From: Chloroflexota bacterium
GTDB lineage: Bacteria > Chloroflexota > Dehalococcoidia > Dehalococcoidales > UBA2162
Direction: 5' to 3'
Length of the DNA: 64,000 nucleotides
Assembly: GCA_016190825.1 (NCBI GenBank)
Contig: JACPPV010000023.1
Span: 1-64,000 of the forward strand
The position numbers and the translations under genes are program-made. Of the stretch, positions 23,831 through 33,631 are shown one piece after another. Every line of letters starts with the position of its first letter. The stretch's first letter is position 1. The notes below the pieces were generated by a model that did no database searches, was not told the DNA's origin, and saw nothing but the letters and a program-made list of their open reading frames with translations.

Positions 23831-25147
23831 TTAATCTGGCAATGTTAACAGGATTTCAGGCGTTGCCAACGTGACCTTAATGTTGTCTGCCGTCTCAATC
23901 TCGAACTTACGTTTTCTAGCACTATCATCAAAACCAGTCTGGGATATGGCAATGATTTCTTTGATGGGCTTTGGCACGGCTGGATGCAGTTTGGCATTCG
24001 TCACAAACTCACTTAGAACTGGATATTTAATCAGATACACCTTGGCTTGCAACGGAATACCTTGCGGAGTAATGCCGTCTACACCTTTATCCGGCCTTGG
24101 TTTGGTCGCTTTATAAAACTCGTTTGCCCATGCCTCAAAAGTGTTACCATCCATTTCTTGAATCTCACTTAGGTCACGTGTCACGTAATTAGCCACGCCG
24201 AACAAGGCATAGCTCCGATTCTGTATGACCTGAAATGCTGTAGGAAGTTTACCTTGTTCTCTGGGAGAAGTATCAATGTCTACCCCTATCCATTGTCGAT
24301 TGAGTTTACTGGCTACTATAACAGTCGTACCACAGCCACAAAATGGGTCTAAGACCACATCGCCCTCTTTGCTAGATGCTTTGATAATACGCTCTAGTAA
24401 AGCCCCTGGTTTCTGAGTCGGGTAGCCTGTTCGCTCTTTGGCCGTAGCATTTATTATTGGTATCGTCCAAACGTCTGTAGCGAATACACCTTTTTTGAGA
24501 TACACTTTCGCGCGGTATTTACTTCCGTCAGGTGCCCGTCTGGTAGTCATCCTGTAAGTCCCTTGCTCATCTGAGGAGTCGTATCTAGTAGCACGTTCTC
24601 TCAGGGTTGCGGCGGCATATTCTACAGTGATTGGCTTGAAATAACTAGCGTCAGTTTTTCCATAGAACAGAATCGAATCATGCTTTCGTTGAAAATGCCC
24701 TTTATGCTGAGTCGCCTTTGCTCCGTAATCCCATATAATCTCATTTCTAAATTGGTCGTACCCAAATACTTCATCTAGCACCATTTTCAAGTAGTGGGAC
24801 GCACGCCAATCACAATGCAAATAGATACTGCCTGTTGGCTTAAGAACGTGATAACAAGCATAGAGCCTTTCCATCATGTAGTAGAGATATGATGCGAAGT
24901 CTGGTTGTTTTAAGGCAAGGTGACGAAGCCATTCCGGTGCTTTCTCTCTCATAGTATCGGCCTTTTCTGCCCAAAATCTTTTTGAATCTTCATAGGATAC
25001 TTCCATAGCCCCAGGTTGCCACTTAGCTGTCCCTTTTTGCACGTTGCCCGTAAAGAATGGTGGGTCAAGGTAGATAAGGTCTATGGAGTTTGGTTGTATA
25101 TCATGTTTCAAAACAAATAGACAATCACCATGATAAAAAGTTCCCAT
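23831..25147 (-). CDS. Beta-type DNA methyltransferase with candidate C-terminal PD-(D/E)XK nuclease domain
   Basis: N-terminal DLIYLDPPFFTG, then VVLDPFCGCGTT; C-terminal extension FEAWANEFYKATKPRPDKGVDGITPQGIPLQAKVYLIK resembles a D...QxK nuclease core. Confidence 0.75.
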   Translation of the reverse strand: MGTFYHGDCLFVLKHDIQPNSIDLIYLDPPFFTGNVQKGTAKWQPGAMEVSYEDSKRFWAEKADTMREKAPEWLRHLALKQPDFASYLYYMMERLYACYHVLKPTGSIYLHCDWRASHYLKMVLDEVFGYDQFRNEIIWDYGAKATQHKGHFQRKHDSILFYGKTDASYFKPITVEYAAATLRERATRYDSSDEQGTYRMTTRRAPDGSKYRAKVYLKKGVFATDVWTIPIINATAKERTGYPTQKPGALLERIIKASSKEGDVVLDPFCGCGTTVIVASKLNRQWIGVDIDTSPREQGKLPTAFQVIQNRSYALFGVANYVTRDLSEIQEMDGNTFEAWANEFYKATKPRPDKGVDGITPQGIPLQAKVYLIKYPVLSEFVTNAKLHPAVPKPIKEIIAISQTGFDDSARKRKFEIETADNIKVTLATPEILLTLPD

Positions 25148-25360
25148 AGTTTAACCCCTTATGTAGATATTGCCACATTCTATCATATCTAATTTGATCA
25201 GTTTCACGATTTATTCGATAGTCCAGATGTGGTTAGCGATTCCGGCTGCCATAGCGGGTGTTCGCGGATAGGGATTAGCAATGTTCTTCATGGCAATCAA
25301 TAATAAGCGTCCCTAACATATTGGACCGGTCTTTCTCGCAAAACAGGTGACAAAACCCTG

Positions 25361-25390
25361 TTGACCGCCTTAGAACATCTGTGCTATTTT
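25361..25390 (+). promoter_or_regulatory. Predicted promoter upstream of the capsid cassette
   Basis: TTGACC-18 nt-TATTTT immediately before the ORF at 25402. Confidence 0.4.
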
Positions 25391-25401
25391 GAGGGTGCGT
25401 T

Positions 25402-25752
25402 TTGAGCTTGGAGGTTGATTTTATGGAGATGGAGCGGAGTGATGAGTTTGCTTTCCAGGAAATCCCAGTTGATGCAGAGAAAATCGAGCTTGACCCGTTG
25501 CCGGAGTTCTGTGATTACCGGGATGAGGGCTGCGAGATGGCCGGCTCGTGCCTTAACTGCCCTTTTTCCCGCTGCATCTACGATGAACCGAGAGGCAAAC
25601 AGCGGTGGCTAATGAAAATCCGCGCCGGGGAGATGGCGAAGCTGTTTGCCGGAGGGAAACAGCTTAAGGAGCTGGCAAGGATGTTCGGTGTCAGCCAGCG
25701 CACGGTGAAGAGAGCACTGAAACAAAATAGACAAGTAACAAGTAACAAGTAG
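25402..25752 (+). CDS. Cys-cluster plus helix-turn-helix protein at the head of the capsid cassette
   Basis: CDYRDEGCEMAGSCLNCPFSRCIYDEP then MAKLFAGGKQLKELARMFGVSQRTVKRALKQ (HTH). Confidence 0.6.
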   Translation: MSLEVDFMEMERSDEFAFQEIPVDAEKIELDPLPEFCDYRDEGCEMAGSCLNCPFSRCIYDEPRGKQRWLMKIRAGEMAKLFAGGKQLKELARMFGVSQRTVKRALKQNRQVTSNK

Positions 25753-25886
25753 CAAGGGACAAGGGACAATAACCAAAGAACAGAGTAGGGCGGGAGTAGA
25801 TTCCCGCTTACGCGGGAATGACAATGGAAAAGCGGGAATGACAGTATAAGAGCGGGAAGAAAGAAAACGTATGAGAGGGCAAGGGA

Positions 25887-27293
25887 ATGAGTGATTTTAG
25901 TCTGGCTGAGCTGGACCGGCGGGATTCAGAGAGGATGAGGAATTATAAGGCGCTGCTCGATTTCTACCAGGGCATTCACTGGGACGGACGGGAGAGGCGG
26001 GGAGACAAGCGCCTCACCTTTAATTACTCAAAAGTCTTCGTTGAGAAGGTGGCCTCCTACCTGATGTCCGGCGTCAGTTTTGCCGTTGACCCTGTTGAGG
26101 ATTCAGATAGGGGGCGGGCCAAAGCGCAAGCAGCCGAGACAGCGTTGCACCGGATATACGAAACAAATAACCTGGAACAGCTTGATTTTGAGACTGAGAT
26201 TGATTGTGCCATCCTGGGTGATGCCTGCTACAAGGTCATCTGGGACCACGAGCGAGGAGACGTGCGTATTACCGCCCCGGATATCCAGGGTATTTATGCC
26301 TGGCGGGCGGGCGATGATATTTCCCGGGTCTGGCGGGTGGCATCAAGGTACAGGCTCTCCGCTGAGGAAGCTGAGACACTGTATACGGTGAAGCCTAAGG
26401 GTGATATGGGCAGCGTTGTCGAGGTCTGGACCGACCAACACTTTGAACTGTGGCTTGACGATTTGCTGGTTGAAAAAAAGCCCAATCCCTATGGTTTTAT
26501 CCCTTTTATCATCTATCCCAATCTCAGGGAGCCAAAACAATTCTGGGGCGTCTCTGACCTGGTTCCCATATTGGAGCCGCAGCGCGAGCTCAACCGTGCT
26601 GTATCGCAACTGGCGAAGATACTGGAGCTTTCCGGAAACCCGATAGCCGTGCTGGAAAATGTTGAGGAATCTGAAGACATCGCCGTGCGTCCCGGGGCGG
26701 TGTGGAACATACCTGAAGACGCTAAAGCTTATCTGCTTGACCTTCTCCAGGGAGGTGGTGTCCGGCTGCACATCGATTATATCAATCTGCTTTTTCGTGT
26801 CCTGCATGACCTTTCGGAAACGCCGCGCGCCTCATTCGGCCGCACCGAGCGCGACCTTTCCGGCATCGCCCTTGAGATTGAGCTACAGCCGCTCATGCAG
26901 AAGGTGAAAAGGAAAAGGCTGGTCCGCGCCGCCGTTTACAATGAACGGAACCGGCTGGCGATGAAGCTGTTGGAGAAATTCCACGGTGACAGCTTCGGCA
27001 ACAACCGTCTGCGGGTGGTCTGGGGGCCGGTATTGCCCAGGGATCTCGCCCAGCTCGTAGCCAATGAGCAGACGCTGGTGCAGAGCGGCATCCATTCCCG
27101 AAGGCGGGCAATGGACGAGATGGGCATAAAAGACCCGGCGGCGGAGTTCAGGTTGTGGCTTGAAGAGAGGGAGGCCATCCTCAGAATGAACAGGGAGCTG
27201 AATCTCAGGGCTTCGAAAGGCGGAACGAGAGGGAGAGATATCGAGTCCCAGGTCGAGGCAGCAAGAAATAATTTGACGGAGGACGAAGGGTGA
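25887..27293 (+). CDS. Phage portal protein (SPP1 gp6-like)
   Basis: YQGIHWDGRERRGDKRLTFNYSKVFVEKVASYLMSG; PNPYGFIPFIIYPNLREPKQFWGVSDLVPILEPQRELNRAVSQLAKI. Confidence 0.85.
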   Translation: MSDFSLAELDRRDSERMRNYKALLDFYQGIHWDGRERRGDKRLTFNYSKVFVEKVASYLMSGVSFAVDPVEDSDRGRAKAQAAETALHRIYETNNLEQLDFETEIDCAILGDACYKVIWDHERGDVRITAPDIQGIYAWRAGDDISRVWRVASRYRLSAEEAETLYTVKPKGDMGSVVEVWTDQHFELWLDDLLVEKKPNPYGFIPFIIYPNLREPKQFWGVSDLVPILEPQRELNRAVSQLAKILELSGNPIAVLENVEESEDIAVRPGAVWNIPEDAKAYLLDLLQGGGVRLHIDYINLLFRVLHDLSETPRASFGRTERDLSGIALEIELQPLMQKVKRKRLVRAAVYNERNRLAMKLLEKFHGDSFGNNRLRVVWGPVLPRDLAQLVANEQTLVQSGIHSRRRAMDEMGIKDPAAEFRLWLEEREAILRMNRELNLRASKGGTRGRDIESQVEAARNNLTEDEG

Positions 27294-27790
27294 CCAATGG
27301 ATTAGACGAAAAAGACAACTTGCCGAAAACACATTCCAATGAACCGACTCAGCCCGAAGAAAGGAGGATCACTGACCTGGAAAGCCAGTTAGCGCGAAAG
27401 AGCGAGGAACTGACCGGTGCTACAGCCCGTATCGCCGAGCTTGAAGGATCCCTATCCAGCCGGGAGACAGAAATTGCCAGCCTCAAGCAAGAGCGGGCCG
27501 GACTGGAATTGGCATTGGCCGGGGCAGTAGCCAACTACAGGGCTCTGGTGCTTCAGGCTAACCCCGGAATCGTTGAGGAACTGGTCAGTGGGGACACGGT
27601 CGAAGCGATTGATGCCTCTCTGGCAAAGGCAAAAGCTTTGTTGGGCAAGGTAAAGCAAGGGTTGGCGGCTGAACTTTCTATGCTCAGGGTGCCCGTTGGC
27701 GCACCGGAAAGAACGCTGCCTGATGTTTCGGGGTTGTCCCCGCGGGAAAAAATTCAACACGCAATGGTTCGAGAAACTCATCATAAATAG
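27290..27790 (+). CDS. Coiled-coil protein, possible scaffold
   Basis: Between portal and capsid genes; Glu/Lys/Ala-rich coiled coil (TDLESQLARKSEELTGATARIAELEGSLSSRETEIASLKQERAGLE). Confidence 0.55.
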   Translation: MTNGLDEKDNLPKTHSNEPTQPEERRITDLESQLARKSEELTGATARIAELEGSLSSRETEIASLKQERAGLELALAGAVANYRALVLQANPGIVEELVSGDTVEAIDASLAKAKALLGKVKQGLAAELSMLRVPVGAPERTLPDVSGLSPREKIQHAMVRETHHK

Positions 27791-27804
27791 GAGGTAAAAG
27801 ATAA

Positions 27805-28725
27805 ATGGCTTTAGTTCTGGAAGAAGCTGCCAAGCTATCAAATGACATGCTGCTGCAAGGGGTGGTGGAGACCATCATCAAGGAATCGCCGGTGCTTCAG
27901 CGCCTGCCTTTTGTTGAAATTGTCGGCAACGGATTGACTTACAACCAGGAGAAGACGCTGCCCGGCATTGATTTCTACGATGTGGGCGATACGTGGGCGG
28001 AATCAACTCCCACCTTCGAGCAGAAAACGACCAACCTGAAGATAATGGGCGGCGATGCCGATGTTGACAACTTTCTCAAAGTGACGCGCTCCAACCTTCA
28101 GGACCTGGAGGCGGCGATGGTTGAGCTCAAGGCGAAGGCACTCAAGGACAAATTCGAGGAGAACTTTATTTACGGCAATTCGGCAACGAATCCCAAACAG
28201 TTCGATGGGCTGAGGAAGCTGATCGATACCGCTTCGGCAGGCGACCAGGTAATCGCCGCCGGAGCAAGTGGAGCTACGTTGACACTTGCCATGCTCGACC
28301 AGCTTATTGACACCATAAAAGGGGGCAAGCCGGATTTGCTTTTGATGAGCCGGCGCACCCGGCGGAAACTGAACGCCCTTGTTAGAGCCGCCAACGGGAT
28401 GATGGAGACCGACCGTGATAAGTGGGGGAACTTCATCCAGTTCTGGGATGGCGTGCCGATAGCCGTCAATGATTGGATACTGGATACCCACACGGTAAGC
28501 GGCGGCGTGGAGGCGGCCATAACCGGCGGCACCAGCTCCACCATGTATGCCTTCCAGATGGGTGAGGGGGCTCTCTGCGGGCTGACCGCGCCGGGCCATC
28601 TGACGGTTGAGCGTATCGGCTCGCTGGAGACGAAGGACGCCTCCCGCACCCGGATCAAGTGGTACGTTTCGCTGGCGCTTTTCACCTCCGTGAAGGCGGC
28701 GGCGCTCATCGGGGTACAGGACTAG
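27805..28725 (+). CDS. Major capsid protein, probable HK97-like fold
   Basis: AAKLSNDMLLQGVVETIIKESPVLQRLPFVEIVGNGLTYNQEKTLPG ... FIYGNSATNPKQFDGLRKLI ... DLLLMSRRTRRKLNALVRA ... DGVPIAVNDWIL: typical major-capsid pattern downstream of portal. Confidence 0.8.
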   Translation: MALVLEEAAKLSNDMLLQGVVETIIKESPVLQRLPFVEIVGNGLTYNQEKTLPGIDFYDVGDTWAESTPTFEQKTTNLKIMGGDADVDNFLKVTRSNLQDLEAAMVELKAKALKDKFEENFIYGNSATNPKQFDGLRKLIDTASAGDQVIAAGASGATLTLAMLDQLIDTIKGGKPDLLLMSRRTRRKLNALVRAANGMMETDRDKWGNFIQFWDGVPIAVNDWILDTHTVSGGVEAAITGGTSSTMYAFQMGEGALCGLTAPGHLTVERIGSLETKDASRTRIKWYVSLALFTSVKAAALIGVQD

Positions 28726-28784
28726 AAACAAATCCGAAGCACGAAAAATAAAATTCGAAACGACTAAGGAAAAGGAGGAAATAA

Positions 28785-29195
28785 ATGCCATTTTCAGACC
28801 CGGGAACGGGGAGAATCATTTACGACTCCGGGCGGGGGACGGAGCCGGAGAAGGTGATTTTGGGGGAAGACTGTAACTGCGGTGATATTCTGGGCTACAG
28901 CTCAGGCTGGAAGCGAGCGCTGGCCACAGCAGGTTCGGTGGTCCAAGGACGGCTGGTGGCGCTGGCGGACGGCAAAAGCGGCGGGGAAGTGCCTGCCTCA
29001 GCAAACGCCGTGGTCGGTGGCTATTCCGGAGCCACAGCGGGGGACTACGTCTACGTGGACGAGGGGACGAACAATGGACGGATTACCCAGACTGCACCGT
29101 CCACTTCCGGCGATGCCAATACCATCATCGGGGTGGCTCTTTCAGCAACCAAGGTTTTATTTTTCCTGAACAGCCGGGCGGACAGCACTGCATAG
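28785..29195 (+). CDS. Small capsid decoration/cement-like protein
   Basis: Ala/Gly-rich small protein (EDCNCGDILGYSSGWKRALATAGSVVQGRLVALADGKSGGEVPASANAVVGGYSGATAGDYVYVDEG) directly after the capsid gene. Confidence 0.5.
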   Translation: MPFSDPGTGRIIYDSGRGTEPEKVILGEDCNCGDILGYSSGWKRALATAGSVVQGRLVALADGKSGGEVPASANAVVGGYSGATAGDYVYVDEGTNNGRITQTAPSTSGDANTIIGVALSATKVLFFLNSRADSTA

Positions 29196-29244
29196 CGACA
29201 TAAACGAGGGGCGGGGATGCCTCCGCCCCTCCTAGATTCCCGCT

Positions 29245-29268
29245 CCCGTATCAAGTACGGGACAGGCT
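29245..29268. repeat. 24-bp nested palindromic module
   Basis: cccgtatcaagtacgggacaggct inserted in a 'gattcccgct|tcgcgggagcgac' repeat. Confidence 0.75.
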
Positions 29269-29311
29269 TCGCGGGAGCGACAACGCAATACGAAAAAAAG
29301 GAGGCTAACTT

Positions 29312-29776
29312 ATGCCACTCGGAGTGATTGAATATATTGAGCACCCGCTGGGGAGGGGTAATCTTACCTCAGATGGCGTGCAGTGGAGCGCGGAAAAAAC
29401 CACCTCGGCCGATAGCTACGAGACAGTGGAGGAAGTCACGGTAAAACCGCCAGCGCTCGGCGGGGTAATCGAGTTTGAGTTCGGATTGACCTGTGCCGTG
29501 AAGTCGAGCGGTACGCTGGAATCGGTCCTCTTCAAATGGCAGGCAAGGAACAAAGGTGGCACATGGGTGGACCTCCACGGCGAGGTAACCTACCCGGCAA
29601 ACGCTTCAAGCTACAAAGAGTATACCTACAGCGGACGTTTCAAGCCGGAGGCCAATTTCAACGGCGTGCCTTTTGATCTGCGACTGCTCATCAAATCCGG
29701 CAGCGCTGGCGGCGAGAATGCCATAGGCAAGACCAAGGGCTCAAGCTACGTCAGGGTGATATATTCGGCTTCGTGA
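29312..29776 (+). CDS. Structural-type hypothetical protein of capsid cassette
   Basis: Beta-rich 154-aa protein, same operon-like orientation, preceded by a GGAGG SD. Confidence 0.5.
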   Translation: MPLGVIEYIEHPLGRGNLTSDGVQWSAEKTTSADSYETVEEVTVKPPALGGVIEFEFGLTCAVKSSGTLESVLFKWQARNKGGTWVDLHGEVTYPANASSYKEYTYSGRFKPEANFNGVPFDLRLLIKSGSAGGENAIGKTKGSSYVRVIYSAS

Positions 29777-29784
29777 GGTGAAAA

Positions 29785-30423
29785 ATGGACTTCATTAACG
29801 ACCCCAGCCTGGCGCTATATCTGCCCTTGCATCGGCTTGATGGCGCGTCCTTTATCTCGAAAGACGGCTACGGTCATCTTGCCGCCGTCACCGGCGTACG
29901 CTGGACTCCCCAGGGCAGAAGCTTTGACGGAGTAGATGACTGGATTTCAGTTCCAAATCATGCGGCTATTGACGTTTCTGCGGGGGAACACCTGACCCTG
30001 GAACTATGGTTCAGACCTGGCAACTTGACAGGCAGCCACAGACTGGCTGTAAAACGAGCAGGAGGAGCAAAAGGGTACATGTTGCTAACTAGCGGGGCAG
30101 GAGTCCAGTTTGCCACAGATAAAGCGGATGATGGAACAGGAGACGTAACATCTAACTCAACCAGCGTCCTGGTAGTTGACACCTTTTACCACGTTGTGGC
30201 GACATACGATGGAGCAACTCAATACCTGTACATAAATGCGCAACTTGAAGATAGTGACGCTCAATCAGGTGATTTTTCTAATAGCGAGGACTTAAATATC
30301 GGTCGCCATGCAGTTGTCGGGCAATACTTTGCCGGCATAATCGGCGAGTTCAGAATTTACAGTCGGGCACTGTCGGCCCCAGAGGTCCAGCATAACTACG
30401 TGGCGACGAAATGGAGGTATTAG
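29785..30423 (+). CDS. LamG / concanavalin-like jelly-roll protein
   Basis: FDGVDDWISVPNHAAIDVSAGEHLTLELWFRPGN ... HVVATYDGATQYLYINAQL ... NIGRHAVVGQYFAGIIGEFRIYSRALSAPEVQHNY. Confidence 0.85.
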   Translation: MDFINDPSLALYLPLHRLDGASFISKDGYGHLAAVTGVRWTPQGRSFDGVDDWISVPNHAAIDVSAGEHLTLELWFRPGNLTGSHRLAVKRAGGAKGYMLLTSGAGVQFATDKADDGTGDVTSNSTSVLVVDTFYHVVATYDGATQYLYINAQLEDSDAQSGDFSNSEDLNIGRHAVVGQYFAGIIGEFRIYSRALSAPEVQHNYVATKWRY

Positions 30424-30499
30424 TAGTGCATGAAGCAAAGAGCATGGAGCGCCTGGCCTCTTATGTCTGTTCTGAGATGAGTCGAAGGGAGGTAATCGA

Positions 30500-30712
30500 A
30501 TGAAATACCGGGTACGGCTTGACCTGTTTTTCGAAAGTGAAATTGACGCCCGCTCTCTGGTCGCTTACGCGGAGAGTTTGACCGGCAAGGCAGTCAGCCT
30601 CAACGAGGGCAACCCGGATGAAGAAATCGCCTTCTGGGACCTGGAGATTTGCCGCCATGATGAGGGCCTGCCGTGCACGAAGCTGGAGCGCATGGAGATA
30701 AGGAGTAAATAA
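30500..30712 (+). CDS. Small hypothetical protein in capsid cassette
   Basis: MKYRVRLDLFFESEIDARSLVAYAESLTGKAVSLNEG..., SD-like GGAGG upstream. Confidence 0.45.
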   Translation: MKYRVRLDLFFESEIDARSLVAYAESLTGKAVSLNEGNPDEEIAFWDLEICRHDEGLPCTKLERMEIRSK

Positions 30713-30749
30713 TAAAAGTGATGCAGCCTGTCAAAAGGGGGTGTGATAA

Positions 30750-31382
30750 ATGAATCTGGCTGATATGAGGGCAATAGTCAGGCGCGACCTTCACGATGAG
30801 GACTCCGCCAGCTACCGATGGACCAATGACGAGCTTGATTGGCACATCGCGCACGCCGTCAAAGACTTCTCTGAAGCGGTGCCTTACGAGCAGAAGGCAA
30901 CAAAGGCGACAACCGCTGGCTCCCGGGTGCTCGACCTGTCCACGATAACCGGCAGGATAGCAGTGGAGGCTGTTGAATATCCGGTAGACAAATTCCCCAG
31001 GATATATCAGCCCTTCGCGTTGTGGGGAGATAGCCTGACGCTACTCGGCGATGAAACACCGGATGGCGCTAATGCGTATATTTACTACGGCAAACTCCAC
31101 ACACTGGATGCCACCTCATCTACTATACCAGCCCGATTAGAGGACGTCGTTGCCACCGGAGCCTGTGGTTTTGCGGCAGTGGAATGGGCTGCCTATGCTA
31201 TCAACCGGGTCAATGTGGGCGGCAGCGTGACATCAAAGGAATTCCTCGACTGGGGCAACGTGAAGCTGACAGTTTTCCAGGACGAGTTGAAGAGGCTGGG
31301 CAGCAAAAACAGGGTAAGAGTCCGCCGACTATACCGGCCCTACTACTCTCCTGTGTCAAAATCAACGGATTTCGGGCCTTAA
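30750..31382 (+). CDS. Head-tail connector/adaptor-like protein
   Basis: MNLADMRAIVRRDLHDEDSASYRWTNDELDWHIAHAVKDFS resembles phage adaptor N-termini; position after capsid genes. Confidence 0.55.
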   Translation: MNLADMRAIVRRDLHDEDSASYRWTNDELDWHIAHAVKDFSEAVPYEQKATKATTAGSRVLDLSTITGRIAVEAVEYPVDKFPRIYQPFALWGDSLTLLGDETPDGANAYIYYGKLHTLDATSSTIPARLEDVVATGACGFAAVEWAAYAINRVNVGGSVTSKEFLDWGNVKLTVFQDELKRLGSKNRVRVRRLYRPYYSPVSKSTDFGP

Positions 31383-31398
31383 GAGCGGGTGTTCTGAT

Positions 31399-31590
31399 AT
31401 GAAATTGAATGAGTGGATAGACTTTGCCCGTGCAATGGTCAGGCCATTTATCACGGTCTGGGGCTTCATCATCTATAGCATTTGCGTGATTAAAGGAATC
31501 GAGGTGCCGCCGGTCCTATCCGGGCTGGTGACGGCGACCATCGCCGGCTACTTCGGCGAGCGGGCGATCCTTCGACTCAAGAGGAAGTGA
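31399..31590 (+). CDS. Small membrane protein, holin-like
   Basis: Two hydrophobic segments with basic tail: FITVWGFIIYSICVIKG, VLSGLVTATIAGYFGERAILRLKRK. Confidence 0.45.
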   Translation: MKLNEWIDFARAMVRPFITVWGFIIYSICVIKGIEVPPVLSGLVTATIAGYFGERAILRLKRK

Positions 31591-31594
31591 TGCC

Positions 31595-33595
31595 ATGCGG
31601 AGTTTGAGTGCTACGTTGCTGGCTGCCCAGAAGAAGGCAAGCCGGACTCCTTATGCCAAGGTGGAAGCAAAGAACCAGATCGCTGGGGTAGTCAGGCTGG
31701 ACTGGACAAGGCTTTACTCCGGCAGCGAGGCCGACTACTACCATGCCCTGACGATGCCGGGGGACGGGGCGCTTATCCGCGCCATGATAACTCCCCCCGC
31801 AGATGGGAAGAAGCTCTACCGGCAGCGGGTGGCTGACCCCAGCCCATCCAGCGATTTCAGCCAGTGGACCTACACCAGCCAGTATGACGCCGTGGCCGTG
31901 GCCGCCGCATCCTATGAAAGCGAAGTCTCCGTTTTCTGGATCAACTCAAGCCGGGAAATCCAGCGGATCAAGAGCACTGACTACGGGGTTAACTGGGGAA
32001 GCCCGGAACTTATTGATTACACTCCCACTACCGCAGTCTACGGGATTGCCGCCGCTTACAAAACCAATGGTGACCTTGCTATCTTCTTTGCCGACCAGGC
32101 ATTCCTTTACGTGAAAAAACACGCCGGCGGAAGCTGGCAGGCAAAGAGCACCTGGGACAAGTCTACCGGAGACCTGTCCGGCGTGGCAGTAATGTACAGC
32201 GGGGACTGGAACCTTTTAGTCACGGGCAAAGACACGGCCGGGGACTTCAAGCTGTGGAGCCTGGTTTACGGCGATGGCGGTGATGTCACCGCGAATACCT
32301 GGTCTTCCCTCAAAGAGGTCGTCTCGGCCCCCTCTGACGGGGAGTTCACGTATTCTGGAGTTTTCTTAGCCCGGCCGGACGTTGACCGTTGCTCTTTTGT
32401 TGAGGAATTCACTGGCACACAGGCTTACAACCGGCCATTCTGGTCCCATTCGGCGCCTGGCGCGGGGTTCATTGACAGCCTGTGGCGCGAGCCGGTCCCG
32501 TTTGACCTGTCCAGCCAGTATGGGCTGGCGATTGCTTACTACGACGATTACTGCTGGCTTTCCTGTCCCGGTGGAGTCTGGCGCGCCTCTCTCAACGCCC
32601 AGGCTCTTGACCTAACGGCTGATATCGTCTCGGTAAAGCAGGAGGCAAAGGAAGCCGGAGGCGGGATGATTGTCGAGCTTAGAAATAATGACGGGCGATA
32701 CTCTTCTCCGGGGCAGGGCAGCTTGAGTCTTCTTGATATCGGCTGCCAGCTTGAATTCAGTCCAGGTTGTGTCACGACTGCTGGAGACGAGGTCAGCCCG
32801 GGACACAGCTACACCCTGGAAGCGTACGAGCATACCAGGTCCGATGGAAGGGCAAGCTTTATCCTTCACGCCGCTGACGGCTGGCGGGCAGTAGCCATCT
32901 GGAAGGCGCGTCACCAGTTCCGCTGGAACAAAAGCAGCAACGAAATGAGCGTCAAGGAAATTATTGCCTTTGTCCTGGCGAGAGTTGGCCTGAAGCTCGA
33001 AGTGAAATCCGAGTCGGCGGTAGCGACCGGCTTTTATCCTGATTTCACCATCAGCACCGATAATAGCGGCGACGTAATTATTCAGCGGCTTCTCTCCTTT
33101 GTGCCGGACGTAATTTTCATCGAGGGAAATAAAGCCTATCTTGTCAATCCGCAATCGACCGATAGCTCCATATACAGCTACGGAGGCGAGCACTCCGTCA
33201 TGGAAGGAAGGTACCGCCGGGGCGCATGGGAAATCAACAGGGTGCTGGTGATGGGTGAGGATGGGAGCGGCCAGCTAATCATGGCTGATAGTTTTGCCTG
33301 GAGCGAGATTGATAAACTTTACGACCGGTTAGCGCAGATTTCCGACCGCAACATAGATACGGTCGCCAGAGCCCAGGAACGCGGGCAGGCTTATCTCAGG
33401 CAGAGTGAAATCGATTCGTCCGGCGGCACGGTACTTGTTCCGGTGAACTGCGGCCAGCAGCTCTACGATGTTATTGATATTACGGACAATACAGCCGGGC
33501 TGGTCTCAGCCAAACGAAGGGTGCTGGGGATAGCCCTGGTCTACGAATCCCGCCGCGGGGAATACAGCCAGCGGTTGAAACTGGGAGCGGTTTAA
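31595..33595 (+). CDS. Large structural protein: repetitive propeller-like N-terminal half plus baseplate/tail-hub-like C-terminal half
   Basis: N-terminal repeats (ISSREIQRIKSTDYGVNWGSPELI; AAAYKTNGDLAIFFADQAFLYVKKHAGGSW; VAVMYSGDWNLLVTG) look like beta-propeller blades; C-terminal KRRVLGIALVYESRRGEYSQRLKLG resembles hub/late-control-type proteins. Confidence 0.5.
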   Translation: MRSLSATLLAAQKKASRTPYAKVEAKNQIAGVVRLDWTRLYSGSEADYYHALTMPGDGALIRAMITPPADGKKLYRQRVADPSPSSDFSQWTYTSQYDAVAVAAASYESEVSVFWINSSREIQRIKSTDYGVNWGSPELIDYTPTTAVYGIAAAYKTNGDLAIFFADQAFLYVKKHAGGSWQAKSTWDKSTGDLSGVAVMYSGDWNLLVTGKDTAGDFKLWSLVYGDGGDVTANTWSSLKEVVSAPSDGEFTYSGVFLARPDVDRCSFVEEFTGTQAYNRPFWSHSAPGAGFIDSLWREPVPFDLSSQYGLAIAYYDDYCWLSCPGGVWRASLNAQALDLTADIVSVKQEAKEAGGGMIVELRNNDGRYSSPGQGSLSLLDIGCQLEFSPGCVTTAGDEVSPGHSYTLEAYEHTRSDGRASFILHAADGWRAVAIWKARHQFRWNKSSNEMSVKEIIAFVLARVGLKLEVKSESAVATGFYPDFTISTDNSGDVIIQRLLSFVPDVIFIEGNKAYLVNPQSTDSSIYSYGGEHSVMEGRYRRGAWEINRVLVMGEDGSGQLIMADSFAWSEIDKLYDRLAQISDRNIDTVARAQERGQAYLRQSEIDSSGGTVLVPVNCGQQLYDVIDITDNTAGLVSAKRRVLGIALVYESRRGEYSQRLKLGAV

Positions 33596-33631
33596 GGCAT
33601 AGCCATGATTGTTTGTCGGAGGTGAAATTTA

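Noticed and set aside
25800-25850. tandem 'cgggaatgacaat..gcgggaatgaca' repeats before the portal gene as att site
   Set aside because: This is the dispersed REP-like repeat (also near 1960, 17580 and 49230), not a specific flanking direct repeat of the cassette.
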